Shown: positions 9,332 to 21,000, numbered from the stretch's first letter. The stretch is 64,000 bases of DNA from Zopfochytrium polystomum (GCA_025765615.1 JAIVFJ010000029.1:372001-436000), one strand, 5' to 3'. The notes: a model not told the origin generated them from the letters alone. Made by a program: numbers and translations.

Positions 9332-12300
9332 TCATAAAAGAGTAAATCCATCAGACACGCACCTGTCTTCAAGAAGATCAGCTGCTCTTGAACGCCTTAC
9401 TGGCTGCAATCCGTCAAGGCTCCGTCGACGTTCTTGGCTGTCGTACAGTCGCGGAGCAAATGAATGGGTAATTGTATGAGTGGGCGGAGATGGTGAAAGG
9501 AGTTCCTCGCTACGGGCCGAGGGTTGAAGAAATTGCGGTTCAAGGTCTCTATTGAAGGACCGGGAGATATTAGTGCAATGATAAAGAACAGCAAGGGGAG
9601 AACCAATGCACCTGTTTGTGCGCAAGACATCAAGAACGGAGTGTTTGTCTGCGATACCGAGGAACGAAAGCCCCCAAAACTGGCTTGACTCGGCCAGCTT
9701 CTTGACTTTCGTCTCTAGCATCTAATAAAGGCGATAAGACCAACTTCAGTGACGTGGAAGGTTCGTGAACGTTTTGCTCACCTGTTTGTACCTTGCAGAA
9801 CTCCTGCGGGGGGCGACTGGTCAGCGCGGGTCGTAGAATTGCGAGCAATTACCTCTTTGACTGGATTGACAAGAGTCGGCCCTCCTCAAACCGGAACTTT
9901 TCACAGATTTTGACTATCCGGCTGTGAAACTGTTCGTCGTAGCCTAAAGATACAAAATTTTGATGCGCTTGGATGTCACAAATCGTAAAATGATTGAGCT
10001 GACCTTCCAATGAGTTATAAAACCGAATTAGTTCACGCGCCGACTGGAAACGACAAAGAAGACAACTCTTTAGCCTTCGAAATGCTAAAGTAATTGGCGG
10101 GCAAGGCAAACCTCCTGGTCTCCGAATTCCAAAGTTTTTGTCAACAGTTGAAGAGCAAACTGGATCTTTCCGTCAAACAAGAGCTACTGGCATATTCCAC
10201 CGCTCATACCTCGCCACTGACATCCAATGACTCCAGCGTTTGGAGAACGACGAGGAAAGATGCCGCTGTTTGTATTGAACCAACCTCAAGACAGCTCTGC
10301 AATTAGGGTAAATTATTGCGTCAGGCTAATCAGTTTTCACAAGGCTTGGTCGAAGTTGACCTGAAAGTGATCTTGTGGTGCTCCGGCGACGCTGAAGAAG
10401 TAGTCCCAAAGGGACATGTCGCTCTTCCGCGCACAGCTAGCAATGACTTCGAGCGCAGAAGGAAAAGCTTTTACAAATCGCACAACGCTGGGAAGAATTG
10501 CTGCCCACAAGTCAGCATCGTTGCGTCATAGAGCCGGTCTGAAGCTACGGGCATCCAACCTTCTTTTCCAAGCTGCCTTTTTCCCTGCCTCGTCCTCCAA
10601 AACTCGGTATAGAAGGATCTCCAGGGCAAAGGAAAAATAGCTGAGGCTGGTAAAGAGCTTGGCAAATGCCTGGGCAGGTGTCGTCTTTGCCACCCCGTAG
10701 CAGGTGTAGAAGGATCGAGTTCAGGAAAAGTTGAGTCTATCAGAGAGCTATTAATTTCGTGCCGTTGGATTCATCAATATGCGGCTTGCTACAAACTTTT
10801 GGTTGGAACCTGAACATAGGTGCCTTGAACATGGTTCGCGCAACTGTTTCTGACTCCAATCCAAGGACCACACCCTGCTGCTGTTTGATGGCTGACGCAC
10901 ACGTTAAGGATGGTCGATGATGGCATTCTTCCTTACACAATGGGTAAAACTCAACTTTCATTGAAATGTGCTCGGCAGTACTTGACGGTGAAAAGTCACC
11001 AAAATGAATCCACGTCTAGTTAGCACGTGGATGAGCCAAGCCGTGATTGTAATCAAGCAGATGAAAAACCTTCAAATGTTTGTCAGAAAATGCCCAAACT
11101 GTTTTCTGATTGACTGTGGATGAAGCATTGATCCAAAAGAATTCGACCTTTTCAGCCAGGCTCTTGAATTCCCAGCCTCCATCAGGCTTAAAGTAGCTTA
11201 GCAAAGCTTACATATAAAAAAATCACTATATATACCACTTCATTCAAGGAACTGAGCTCCCCACCCTTCAAAATTAGAATGGGCTGCTTCAACCAGTTTG
11301 TTTGATCACCTTGAAAAATTGGGTTAAGGCGCATTAGGCAGCAGAAGCGGATCTTGTAAATACCATTCAAGGGATTCCATCCAACCCCTTGAACCATGAA
11401 TGGGTTGAAGATTACACCTTCCAGCAATATTTGCTGGTGCAGCTCCATTTTCACACCACTGCCTTTCCAAGAAGTGAGCGCACTACAACCCTAAAGTTCT
11501 CAGTTTCTTACTTTCTTTCTCAATTTGATAGTACTGCAAAGTATTGTCTGCAGTCAATATCATCAATTTGTGTAGTTGGTTGCTCATTGCGACAATTGGG
11601 TTTGGCAGTGGCTCTGACCAAAGGCATTCCTGGTCCAAGCTGGTGGCCCTCGAGAATATTTTGACCTGGCAAGGAAAACTGTTACGTCACTTTGGCAGTC
11701 CATATCTTTGACCACGCACCTCAAATTGCGAGGAAGATATGTTCTCAGCACCGGCAACAATGAAGTCTTCCCACCAAAACATTCCCCCAATGACTGAGAA
11801 GCTCTGCTCAATCTTTTCATCGCTGAATATCTTCCACCTGTAGGTAACTGAATTGTAGTGCGCTAATCCACGCTTGCCAGCTACGGCGATATACAGGCCT
11901 GAGTTGTCAATGGCAGCAACCTTTTGGGGAGCAGATCAGATGTAAGCTCATGCCTGGACATGTTGAAACAAACCCGAATGGGCCAGTTTGAAGTAATGTA
12001 TGTGATGGGTATCTTTACAGAGAATCAATACTTTGACAACCGAGGATTGAAAATCAGACCTGGACTGGCTCAAAGAGCGCATAGTCGAATCGCTTAGGAT
12101 CAAAATCGTCGCCATTATTGTCATAGATAAGCAAACGGTCGTCAGATATGAGACAGAGATTTTGAATATTGTCCATGCAGTGGTTCGCCAGCAAACATGA
12201 ATGAACAAATTCTATAACAAAGATGCTGGTCTCTGGCAAATCGCGATGGCATTTTGTTACTGACTGCGGGATTTTGAAAATACTCTCACTTGTCTGATTA

Positions 12301-14020
12301 AGTTCAGCCGCAAGAACGAAAAGCTCAAAATGTCCTTCTCCCCAGAACTGCTCACAAGTTCAAGCAGAGACAGTATTTTTTCGAGACTCACCAAAGATTG
12401 CACGTCAGCATACGGGACGGACTCCCAATTACTCTCGTCATCCCCGTGGGAGGTCATCAGCAAATGCCCAAAAGCGCTCCACACGGCAAAACCGCCAGTT
12501 GACCAACCGACCGCCAAGGCGGCACCGTCGGAAGTCCAGTCAAGGGCCGAAACGTGACCAACTTTTTGATGGGGATGGCGAAGTTGGTGAGAGAAGCGCA
12601 GCTCGGCCCGATCGTCTGATAGTAAGTAGATGTAGACAATGCCGCTGGGAAACTTGGTCAGGCACATTCGTTGCTCATGCAATCTCACGATTTGCCTCCA
12701 ACAGCAAGCAGCTGAAGCTTGGAATTGATCGAGATTTGCGTGGCGGGCTCATGTTCACCACGCATATTGAAGAAACCAAGTCCCGCCCATGATTGCGGCG
12801 GCTCGTCGGATTCATTCTGAGACAGCGTTCATCAATCGGCACGCCTCAGTCACCTACTTACCTCAAGAATTTCCTCATCACTGTCTTCCGCAGGGATGCG
12901 CTGCGAGAGGTAGGCTACACCCGATGTCGATATCCAGGCAAACATGTCCATACTGGCGTTTGTGACAATTTGCGAAAAGCCTAGCTTCCAATTAGAAAAT
13001 GAAACATCGAAAATCGGACAATCGATCTAACATTCCTCCGAGTTTTCGAGGTAATGAATATCTGCTAGTGACATCGTTCCCACTGGGTTGACAACTCCCA
13101 TCCATGAGAGAGACAGCAGCGAGGGCGACTCCTTTGTGCAAAGCAGGATCTCTTCCTCAAGCCCCACACCGCTATTTTGGCAACCAGAATTTAGCCGCCT
13201 CTCGCTTCACTCACGCATGAATTCGAAATGAAAGCCAACCAAGTTCTCACCACTGAATTCCTGTGTCAATTTCCAACGCCATTTTGAATACCAACGAAAT
13301 GCTTGGGATCCCGTCTCCTTGTCCCGCCCCAGTAACATAGTGGTGCCGCGTACTGAACTGAAACTCGAAGCTTTTCGTGGAAGTAGACTCGAGAAGGTCG
13401 TAAAAGTGTATGTAACCCTTATCCGTCTGGTACAAGTAACAATCAATATTGGAAGGAATGGCACGGTAATGAAACTCTCTCTTACAGTTATGACAAAGGA
13501 GGACGAGTCGGGTTTCCATATCACATCGACATTTTCTCCATCTTCGTCCACTGTTATTGCTGAGCGCTCAACCTTCGACAGAATGACGGCAGGCTTCCAT
13601 TTGCGTTGGTAAAAATACGTGTTTGGGACGCTTAGTTGCTACGGAGAAGTTACGAGAAACGACTCACACCTTGGCGCACCAGAGATAAACTGCATCCAAC
13701 GTGATCTCAACGAACAGATGGCCTTCTGGAGTAGCCTTGACTTTGCGCGTCCGGCCGCGATCCGAGGAAAGAACGTTGCGGCCGTTCGTCGGCAAGTCTT
13801 CTTGGTTGTCGACATCGGCGGACTCGCTGCCCACGGTTTTGTCCTCGATGCGATCGCCGTCGCTCGCGACTTTGACGTCGTATTCGTCATCGACCTCGTT
13901 GAAAGCCCAGTGATCGGCGAGCGCAGCTGCGGTGTCGGCGCCAGTCTCGGCGCCAACATGGGCGGGCCGACGTTGCCGGTGGCGTGAAAGCAGGCGGCAC
14001 GATCCTGTCGGAAAGAGCAT
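9332..14020 (-). CDS. RIC1: RIC1-like Rab6 guanine-nucleotide exchange factor subunit
   Basis: Ric1 family: the Ric1-Rgp1 complex activates Rab6/Ypt6 at the Golgi. Many short exons on the minus strand. The start at 14020 reads MLFPTGSCRLLSR, matching the family N terminus. Blocks in family order: VITTDKGYIHFYDLLES (about 13.4 kb), ALDWTSDGAALAVGWSTGG then FAVWSAFG (about 12.5 kb), CLISDDRLLIYDNN (about 12.1 kb), IAVAGKRGLAHY (about 11.9 kb), a block with GGMFWWEDFIVAG, WAFSDKHLKVFHL (about 11.1 kb), KVEFYPLC with GVVLGLESETV (about 10.8 kb), and the RIC1 helical domain (SYFSFALEILLYRVLEDEAG, about 10.6 kb). The first intron is only 31 or 37 bp, depending on the GT chosen. The 3' boundary is uncertain; I stop at the end of the last open frame, but the last exons were not resolved. 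The N-terminal WD40-like region is complete. Confidence 0.8.
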
Positions 14021-14187
14021 GTCGCGATCGCACCACAGCCACTTTCAAAACCCGACCCCACAAAATTTGCTCCAATCGGTTTCGGTCTTGACGTGAAATT
14101 TCGCAACAGGGGGCATTGTGTTGTTGGGATGTGGCACAAGTTTTGTCCCGGGCGGATACGCAACCGGAGGCCGCAGACTTAGAATCA

Positions 14188-14400
14188 TTATTCTAAACTA
14201 ACACCAGCAAAAGCAACGATTAGGGCAGAAAAGATACTCAAAAGAAAGCTCTGGCAGAATGTCCAGACCCCTCCAGGAGCTTCATTTGGCCATTGGTTCT
14301 GTGCGGTCTTCTTCACGGCGGAAGGAATTTCAGTGACAGGAAAACATCTCTCGTCTCTCATTTGATGTTGGAAGGTGTAATAAAGTTGCGATGCAGACAT
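14188..14400 (-). CDS. Small single-pass membrane protein, unrecognised
   Basis: A 70-codon frame starting in a good eukaryotic context (CAAAATGTC). The N-terminal half is polar and the C-terminal half has one hydrophobic segment (SFLLSIFSALIVAFAGVSL), giving a tail-anchored look. It lies between the ABC-class ATPase (ends 14537) and RIC1 start (14020), all on the same strand. I recognise no family. It could also be an upstream exon or leader ORF of the RIC1 transcript. Confidence 0.4.
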   Translation of the reverse strand: MSASQLYYTFQHQMRDERCFPVTEIPSAVKKTAQNQWPNEAPGGVWTFCQSFLLSIFSALIVAFAGVSLE

Positions 14401-14536
14401 TTTGGTTTGTGTCTCCGTGTCCTTGTTTCCTAAATTGGATAAGCTTGTTCCCCTTCCATCACGAAACCGTTTGGTTCTTCTGCAACAAAAAAACGATCCT
14501 GTTCTGGATCATACCGCTTCTGGCCCTTGTAGAAAT

Positions 14537-16896
14537 TCAAATTGTGCTTTGGCCTACCACCTTCAGACCACGTAACCTATTAATGGCGCCAGCCATTTCC
14601 AGCTTCCTTGGACGGGCGAAATTCCCCTCGGGATGATCGAATCCGCCAACATTGGCGATGCCGCCTTCTCTATCCCACACCTCCTCTATACACTTCACCG
14701 CCTCGGCGAGAGTCAAAGGACCGCGAGCCCCGCCTCGTCGGTCACGTAAGTAATGCAGCGACTCAAGGATGCATCTTGCTTGCGAAGGATGGACAAGCTG
14801 CTCCAGCCCAGAGAGGTCAACGTCGACGCCAGAGAACGTGACCATGTTGGTCCGGCGAGCAGATGACTTCGCTCCACGAAATGAAGTCGTCGGAGCCCAC
14901 GGCGTTCCTGAGCCATCAGGTTCTGAAGCTTCCTCGCTTTGGCCACCTGGAAGCACGAATGATCTTGATGCAACACTTCCGAACGGTCGATCTGGTATAA
15001 GTAAGAACGAATAAGCTCGGCGGCTGGGCTGTGAATTACCTGCACTATCGTCTTTAAGGGCTACCGGAACCGCCGTGGCAATCTCTTTCGCCTTTGCTGT
15101 AACATCTCTGCAAAAGTAATGATAGATGTCAGGGGAGGACGAGTAGTTTTCGAATGCCTCACTTTGCGACATAGCTGTCCATCGAGATTACGTTGTGCGC
15201 AACATCCAAATAACTGCCGCACCCTCCAACAACCAATATTGAAGAGACTGCCTTGTCTCGGTACAGCGATCGTATTTTTGAAATGAGGGGGGTTATTGGT
15301 TCCTTGTCCTTGCTAACAAGCATTTCCATTCGGCGATCACGAACAAGGAAATTGGTGGCGCAAGTGTCCTCATCGAAAAGAAGACCACGACATCCCACTT
15401 CCAAGGCTTCTTGAATGTTCGCGGCCATACTTGTCGATCCACTGGCATCTTGACTGCTAAAGGACACCGTATCTTTTCCGAAAGGGAGGTTGGAAATAAA
15501 AGGTGTGATGTTCACACTTGACACATTTCTAATGACTGAGACAATGAGTTTGTTTGCTCAGAGAGGCCGGAACAGACTGCACCTTCCGTCCTCTGCCCGC
15601 ACTTTTAGCGTATCAATGTCCGTGCAGACGAATTCACGACCGTCCCCAGGGATGTGATTATATATGCCAAACTGTAGAGCCTCTAGCAGCGTGCTCTTAC
15701 CATGGAAGCCACCACCAACGATAAGCGTGATTCCTCGAGGAATACCTTCAACCAATTAGATGACTGCAATGAATAAAAAGAGTACTGGTTTCTCACCCAT
15801 TCCTCGAATCTTCCCCCTATTGGGAAGCACGAATTCTTTTTCAAGCGATAGTGGTGATCGAAACGCCACCACTCCCTGCCCAACCATCGGTAAGTCAGAA
15901 TCACCCGATTGGCGAGGGAGAACTGCTCCATTAGCGACGAAAGCAAGCAGGCCACGCTCTCGCAATCTTTTGCGGAGCTCGTCTTGGTCTTCAACGGAAA
16001 GAATAAACTTCTCGAGGTCTGAGCGGTCGAGCGAGCGAAGTTGCAGCGTTTTCTCCGCAACGGAGACGACTTGCCGTGTCAGTAGATCGGCAGCCTGTTG
16101 GCCGAGAATGCTGCGACCTGCTCATGCTGTTGAGTTGTTACCTCCAAGCATGATTCTGGGTACCTTGTGCTGGAAGTGCAACTGTAAATCGCGCTTCAAC
16201 GTACTCTTCGTTTGCAAGTACGGAGGATCGCTCAATAACTTGCTGCCCCGGCTTGTCAATGTTGATATCAGCGCCTTTGCTTCCGTGCCATCCCGACCCA
16301 CTGTTCGCAACGTCAAGCTTGTTGCGGTGGACATACTGCCAGAATTTGCGCGTCAAATAATCTTCAAGCGCAACTTTTCTGCATGAAGTGTTTGTCAATC
16401 GTTCAAATTCGGCCGCAGAAAAGTGCAACGGACCTGGTCTTGGTTCGGAACAGCTCAGGAGGAAAGCAAGCCAGAGACTGAGGCACACGGATGCGCAAGC
16501 GCGACGGTGGGGCGAACGGGTCAGATTGAACGTGATCAATGAACAGGATCATGCGGTTTTCAAAGACATACGGTCCTGAGTAGAAACCGTTCAGGAACAA
16601 CAAAGCAGGAAAATGGGGCGCATACCTTTAAGTGATTTCAGCCGCCCGTATGAATCACGATCCATTTGCAATAGAGCCGCTTCGAGCTGTTCAACCGTCT
16701 TCAACGCCGCTGGCGAGCTATCTTCGGAGCCTTCCCACGCGTTGTTCGATCGGGAGGGAGGCCGGTTGTATCCATAGCCACTACCGCCACCGCGCATGGG
16801 GCCACCTCCTCCTCCTCTGCCCCCGCCTCTCCCACCGCCGCGTCCACCACCTCCATATTTCTCTCGGTAATAAGCTCCGCGGCCCCTCCCGCTCAT
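14537..16896 (-). CDS. ABC-class predicted ATPase (PF09818-type) with RGG-rich N terminus
   Basis: Predicted P-loop ATPase of the ABC_ATPase family, whose function is unknown. Seven exons: 16626-16896, 16434-16575, 16164-16378, 15797-16117, 15583-15745, 15163-15516 and 14537-15107. They sum to 679 codons in frame (678 residues), which supports the model. Residues 1-45 are Gly/Arg-rich (RGRGAYYREKYGGGGRGG...), like an RNA-binding RGG box. Family blocks in order: FIDHVQSDPFAPPSRLRI, KVALEDYLTRKF, SILGQQAADLL, RGLLAFVANGAVLPRQSG, RGMGIPRGITLIVGGG with Walker A GGGFHGKST, IYNHIPGDGREFVCTDID, NLPFGKDTVSFSSQDASGST (ABC signature-like), Walker B with GLLFDEDTCATNF, RDRRM, ILVVGGCGSYLDVA, and ARPRKLEMAGAINRLRGL at the end. 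Two apparent frame breaks disappear once the 55-bp and 46-bp introns (16379-16433, 16118-16163) are removed. Confidence 0.85.
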
Positions 16897-17521
16897 TGCA
16901 GCTGCAAGCCTGTTTAATGGAGTGACTCGACAGAAGCTCGGCACTCGATGAGAGGAGAATAGGAGGAGCAGAATCTCGAAGGCGGTTTAAGGCAGAGTTT
17001 CCGTTCGCTTGACGGCTGGACAGTACGGTTAAAACAAAACGGAGATGAAGCATGACGTCAAGAACGGGCGGTGGGCACACGAAAGAAATTTGGTTTACAA
17101 TGGGCGAGCCGTTTGTCCCATTCTTCCTGCTCTCCCGGAGCCCGGAGCACTTCAACCAGAGCCTTCCCACAACCAGAGAGCACGAGCCCCATATGAAGAC
17201 ACAGCGCTCAATACTTCAAAAGATGTTGTCCTTTACCCCTGCTGGATCTGAAAACCCTCCGTGTCGGGAAGTCCTAAATTGGCGCATATTGCGCAAATCC
17301 GATCGCATAGAATATTCGTTCGCATCGCGCTAGTCTCGAAGTTTCCAACAGTTTCCTTTTTCTACGATCGCCGAGGCTGTGTCGTTCAATGTTGGGCGGA
17401 GCGCACGATGAAGGCTGAGGGGCACTGCTAACCTGTGTGGGAGATGAACCTTGTCAAAATCGAAGATGTCCAAAATGCATTTATTCTGCCCGGACATGAT
17501 TCAGAGCACCCACTATATCCA
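16897..17521. other. Intergenic region
   Basis: About 0.6 kb between the 5' end of the ABC-class ATPase and the 3' end of the aminopeptidase gene (both minus). It should hold the ATPase promoter. A plus-strand frame (17052-17333) has no recognisable similarity, and I see no RNA gene. Confidence 0.4.
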
Positions 17522-19189
17522 CTAATAAAGGCTCATCTCGACTGCGAAAGCCAAAGCCAGCTTCGAAAACCTGGCTACATGTTCAAAGGAGACGTGAGAG
17601 ACATCGTCGTCTGTGGTATGAATGCTGGAGGTAGAAGAGGAATTACAGTTAGCATTTCACGGCATCGTGGCAAATCATTACATCCTCGTCATTCTTTTCA
17701 TTTTTGAGCTAACTTACAAGGGCGAGTGGTCATCAAACTCAGTCTCGAAAGTGAACACAGCTGGGTACCCCGCCTTTGTCCATGTCGCATGATCCGAGCA
17801 AGTGTATCTTGAAGGTTGTGTGAACCGAAGTACAAGTGGGTACATAAAATGGCAAGGTCCTCACCCGCACTTCGTCTGCGTCCACTTAACATCCGAGTAG
17901 GCCTCAATCAGGACTTTCAAAAAATCTGTCAACTTTGCATCAACGAAATCCGTAACAATAGCGATAGTTTCGGGTTTATCCGGGGCAAGGTAGCCTGTCA
18001 TGTCCGAGTGGAACACGCCAAAGACAGGAACGTCGGATTCCTTGTAGGAAGCAACAACCTTCTGGGAGCCCAAAAGGCCGCCTTCCTCGCCAGCGTACCA
18101 GTGGAATTCAATGGTACGCTTGGGAACAAAGCCTGAGGTGACCAGGACCCGGAATGTTTTCAAAGATTGTTGCAGAGCCGGAACCTAGTGACAGCCGACA
18201 AAAGTAGGAGATCAGAGGTTGGCTTGAACTGCGAACAGGGCATACCGTCATCGTCGGCCCCGGGACTCTGACCGAACCACGGATTCCACTGGTTCACCGC
18301 TGCACAAAAGGTTGATACTGCAGTCGCGCCTGACAAGACGTACGGACTTACAATCAAGGTGCGCCGAAATGACCACGATAGGGGCATCGGGGTCCTTGCC
18401 CTCGATTCTGGCAATCACCGACGACTGAGGCCACGGATGGTCGAACTGCGTGACAGAAACTTTGATGCCGCCTCCGGCCTTTTTGGACACCCTCTGGACC
18501 TTTCCAAAAATCCACTCCGAGGCTTTCGCGCCAGAGGTAGACTGGTAGTACCGAGTCTTGAAGGATGAAGACAACTCCGTGAGCCAGGAGGTCAGCGATG
18601 GAATAGAGACGTTGGAAGCTAGTAGTTCAACTGTAGATTGGTGGGAAACCTCTTTGGGAAGGTCTGATGCATTGTTACAAACAGAGTGTCAAGCGGACAA
18701 AAGAGAGGTGTCGAGGCTTACCGCTGCCAGTGCGAGCCTTCCGCGAGGCGAGCGACTCCAGATCCTGGTCGGTGACATCCATAAAGTGCACCTTCCTGCG
18801 AATAAGGCCCAAGATCTGTCCATCGGGGGTTAAGTACTGAACAAATTCTTTTCCCCGAGACGCTGCACCGCCCGCTGCACCTGGTCTTCGGCCATCCAGC
18901 GCTCATCGGACTCGCTCAGCGCGATGCGACGAAATCCTTGCTTGACCATCCACGCTGCATCGTCCCCATTCATCGCAATTACCGAGTCGATCGCGTTCGC
19001 GAGAGGAGCGACTCCTCCGTCTTCGTGAAGCCACGGCCGTTCGCCACTAAGCTGCCCTTGCTTTGCATGGATGTAGAGGCGAAGAGCACTGTGGAAGGTC
19101 TGGGCGGCGCAAAAAAAAAAGAAACCACTAATGACTGCGAACGCAGCTGCTTGTCTGGCGGTCACTGCCTCACTGCGCGGACCTGCCAT
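17522..19189 (-). CDS. M28E zinc leucine aminopeptidase (LAP1-like), one apparent frameshift
   Basis: Secreted dizinc aminopeptidase of the fungal LAP1 / peptidase M28E group. Exons 18881-19189, 18722-18836, 18352-18663, 18246-18299, 17865-18184, 17718-17807 and 17522-17624. The N terminus has a hydrophobic segment ([18 protein letters not shown]) acting as signal or anchor. A propeptide with ERWMAEDQ and [10 protein letters not shown] follows. Peptidase motifs: [17 protein letters not shown], metal ligand SAHLDSVN, GADDDGSGSAT, catalytic-base region [41 protein letters not shown], and the final ligand region DDHSPFIHT. Total exon length is 1303 nt, one more than a multiple of three. GSGSAT and [13 protein letters not shown] lie in different frames, separated by a TTT run (18162-18164). 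This is a one-base insertion or a sequence error; otherwise the gene is complete. Confidence 0.85.
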
Positions 19190-19631
19190 GACGTCTTCAC
19201 GGCAGAATCTTTCTCCCGCGCGACGCCACCAGGTCGCCCCGCCAAGCTCCAGCAACAGCGCCTCCGCCACCCCCCGCGAGGTACTCTCGCCGCCGTTGCC
19301 GCCAGCCCGTCCGAGCCGCCGCCGCCAATGTGGATGTGGTCGGATCCGGCTGCCACGCCAATGTGGATGCCGATGCTGCTGTCCGACGCCCGCGCGCGGT
19401 TCGTTTGAAAGCCCAGCAGCAGCTCCAGGATTAGGAACGACTCTGGCGAAGAAGAGCTGCCGCCGCCGGCGCGTGGATTGCGGCGCTGACCTTTCCGTAT
19501 ATGGTTGCCCGCGCCGGGGGGGTTGGATGTGGGTTTGAGGGGGGCGCACATGAAAGGCGGCGAGCGCGAAATCGGGTTTTGGCGTCAACAGCACATGGTG
19601 GGGGGTCGAAATCGTGTGTTTTAATACACAG

Positions 19632-20393
19632 TTAGTAAACACTGATCGTGATCGGCGTGCCGTCGCGCTCGGTTGCTGGGAGTGGGTATTGCGAGGCGGG
19701 GAGGGTGGTAAGGGTCTTGCTCACCAGCACCGCGGCGTCGCCCGCAAACTTGACGATCGACCCCAAATCGTCCTGACGATGGTGTCGAACACTTCGTTCT
19801 CGGCGTCCCGCAGCTTCGCGGCTCCATCGGCGCCGTGAGTCTCGAGGAGGCTCGTCGTGCCACGTGCCTGTGCGGTCCATTGCTACGCTGGTGTACCATT
19901 GCGTGACGGGGCGCACGCTCCCGCCACCACTGCAGGACCGCCACGTACCTGTTGCTGGCGACGAGTGATGGCGGCTCTGGGAGCGTGGCACTGCTGTCGC
20001 CACCCCCCCACCGAAGTGCTGCTCCCACCACCACCACAGTACTGCGGGCTGCCCCCCGTCACTGTGGATGCCGTCCGGGAGGGGGTAGGAGGAGCAGGAG
20101 GAGGAGGTGGCGGAGGCGGAACCAGAGGTGGTCCAGGTAGCCGCGGAGGGAGTCTCGGAGCACGGCGGCGAGGGCGGCGCGGAGACGGAGCGACGGCCCA
20201 CAGGTGAGGTGGCGGTGGACTGCCCGCCACGCTTGCCTGCCACACACGCGCGCCCGTTCCCAGTGCTGCTGTCTGGCGCTGATCCCCTGACCTCAGAGTG
20301 GCCATTTGACCAAAGCACTGCTGCCATGGTCACTTTGGCTGGACAGAGGATGAGTGGGCGGCAGTGAGTGCCAATGGGGGTGGGGCTGGTCAA
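19632..20393 (-). CDS. Unassigned GC-rich open frame
   Basis: A 253-codon frame, Ser/Thr/Arg-rich. Its C-terminal portion (SIVKFAGDAAVLVSKTLTTL) looks protein-like. A second frame on the same strand contains KLRDAENEVFDTIVRTIW, so a short intron may join pieces of the two frames. No family recognised. It lies upstream of the aminopeptidase and could be a fast-evolving spliced gene or a chance frame in GC-rich DNA. Confidence 0.25.
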   Translation of the reverse strand: MTSPTPIGTHCRPLILCPAKVTMAAVLWSNGHSEVRGSAPDSSTGNGRACVAGKRGGQSTATSPVGRRSVSAPPSPPCSETPSAATWTTSGSASATSSSCSSYPLPDGIHSDGGQPAVLWWWWEQHFGGGVATAVPRSQSRHHSSPATGTWRSCSGGGSVRPVTQWYTSVAMDRTGTWHDEPPRDSRRRWSREAAGRRERSVRHHRQDDLGSIVKFAGDAAVLVSKTLTTLPASQYPLPATERDGTPITISVY

Positions 20394-20536
20394 TCAGAAG
20401 TTTGGAAGTACAGCGAGCCAGATAGGGTTTGGGAGCCCTGGACTAAGAGGCTCGAGATGGGTCAAAATTGGACATGAACAACCTTTCAACCTTTGGTGAC
20501 CAATCGTTGCACGACATTAACAGTATTTCAAAGTTT

Positions 20537-20570
20537 AATCCAGCTCCCCCTAAAAAGGGGGAGCTGGATT
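20537..20570. repeat. Perfect 15-bp inverted repeat with AAAA loop
   Basis: AATCCAGCTCCCCCT at 20537-20551 is followed by AAAA and its exact reverse complement at 20556-20570. Such a hairpin could act as a transcript end or as a remnant of a mobile element; no gene overlaps it. Confidence 0.8.
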
Positions 20571-20592
20571 GTCGATATCTCGTAGCGAGGTG

Positions 20593-21000
20593 TTAAGGCG
20601 TTGCCTTCCTATATCTTATTATTTTTTTTTCAGCGAATTGATGAAGGGGATCGGGGATCGGCGGTTCAATTGTGGCCAATCCCTTCTGGGCGGGTGTCGG
20701 TTCCTGCCCGCAAATCGAATAGTTCATAAGCTGATGTACAAAAGAGAGAACGACAGCTTTCTTCTCGCGAGGCCGCACAACGAGATAGCATTCTTCCTTT
20801 TCGAATTGCTTCGACGATTGAAGCACAGAAAGAGAAAGTTGTGATAGCATTATTTGTTCGGTGGTTCGTCTTTGGAGTTCCACCCCAGCACGGAAAAGGA
20901 AAGGAAATCGAGTGCATGAGACACATGCGACCGACCCACCCACCCACGGACGGAAAACGGAAAACGAAAGTGTTTTTCCGCCTTCATTCGACGACGACAA
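20593..21000 (-). CDS. Unassigned 135-codon open frame
   Basis: A minus-strand frame with a mixed-composition C-terminal part (KKAVVLSFVHQLMNYSICG). No family recognised and no splice evidence. It sits between the hairpin and the repeat array and may be spurious. Confidence 0.2.
   Translation of the reverse strand: MSSSNEGGKTLSFSVFRPWVGGSVACVSCTRFPFLFRAGVELQRRTTEQIMLSQLSLSVLQSSKQFEKEECYLVVRPREKKAVVLSFVHQLMNYSICGQEPTPAQKGLATIEPPIPDPLHQFAEKKIIRYRKATP

Noticed and set aside
16116..16440. Two apparent frameshifts in the ABC-class ATPase
   Set aside because: Both resolve as ordinary short introns (55 and 46 bp), and the whole model then totals 679 codons in frame.
18837..18880. Apparent stop after GEKNLFST in the aminopeptidase first exon
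   Set aside because: Explained by a 44-bp GT-AG intron joining ERWMAEDQ to YLTPDGQ in phase 0.
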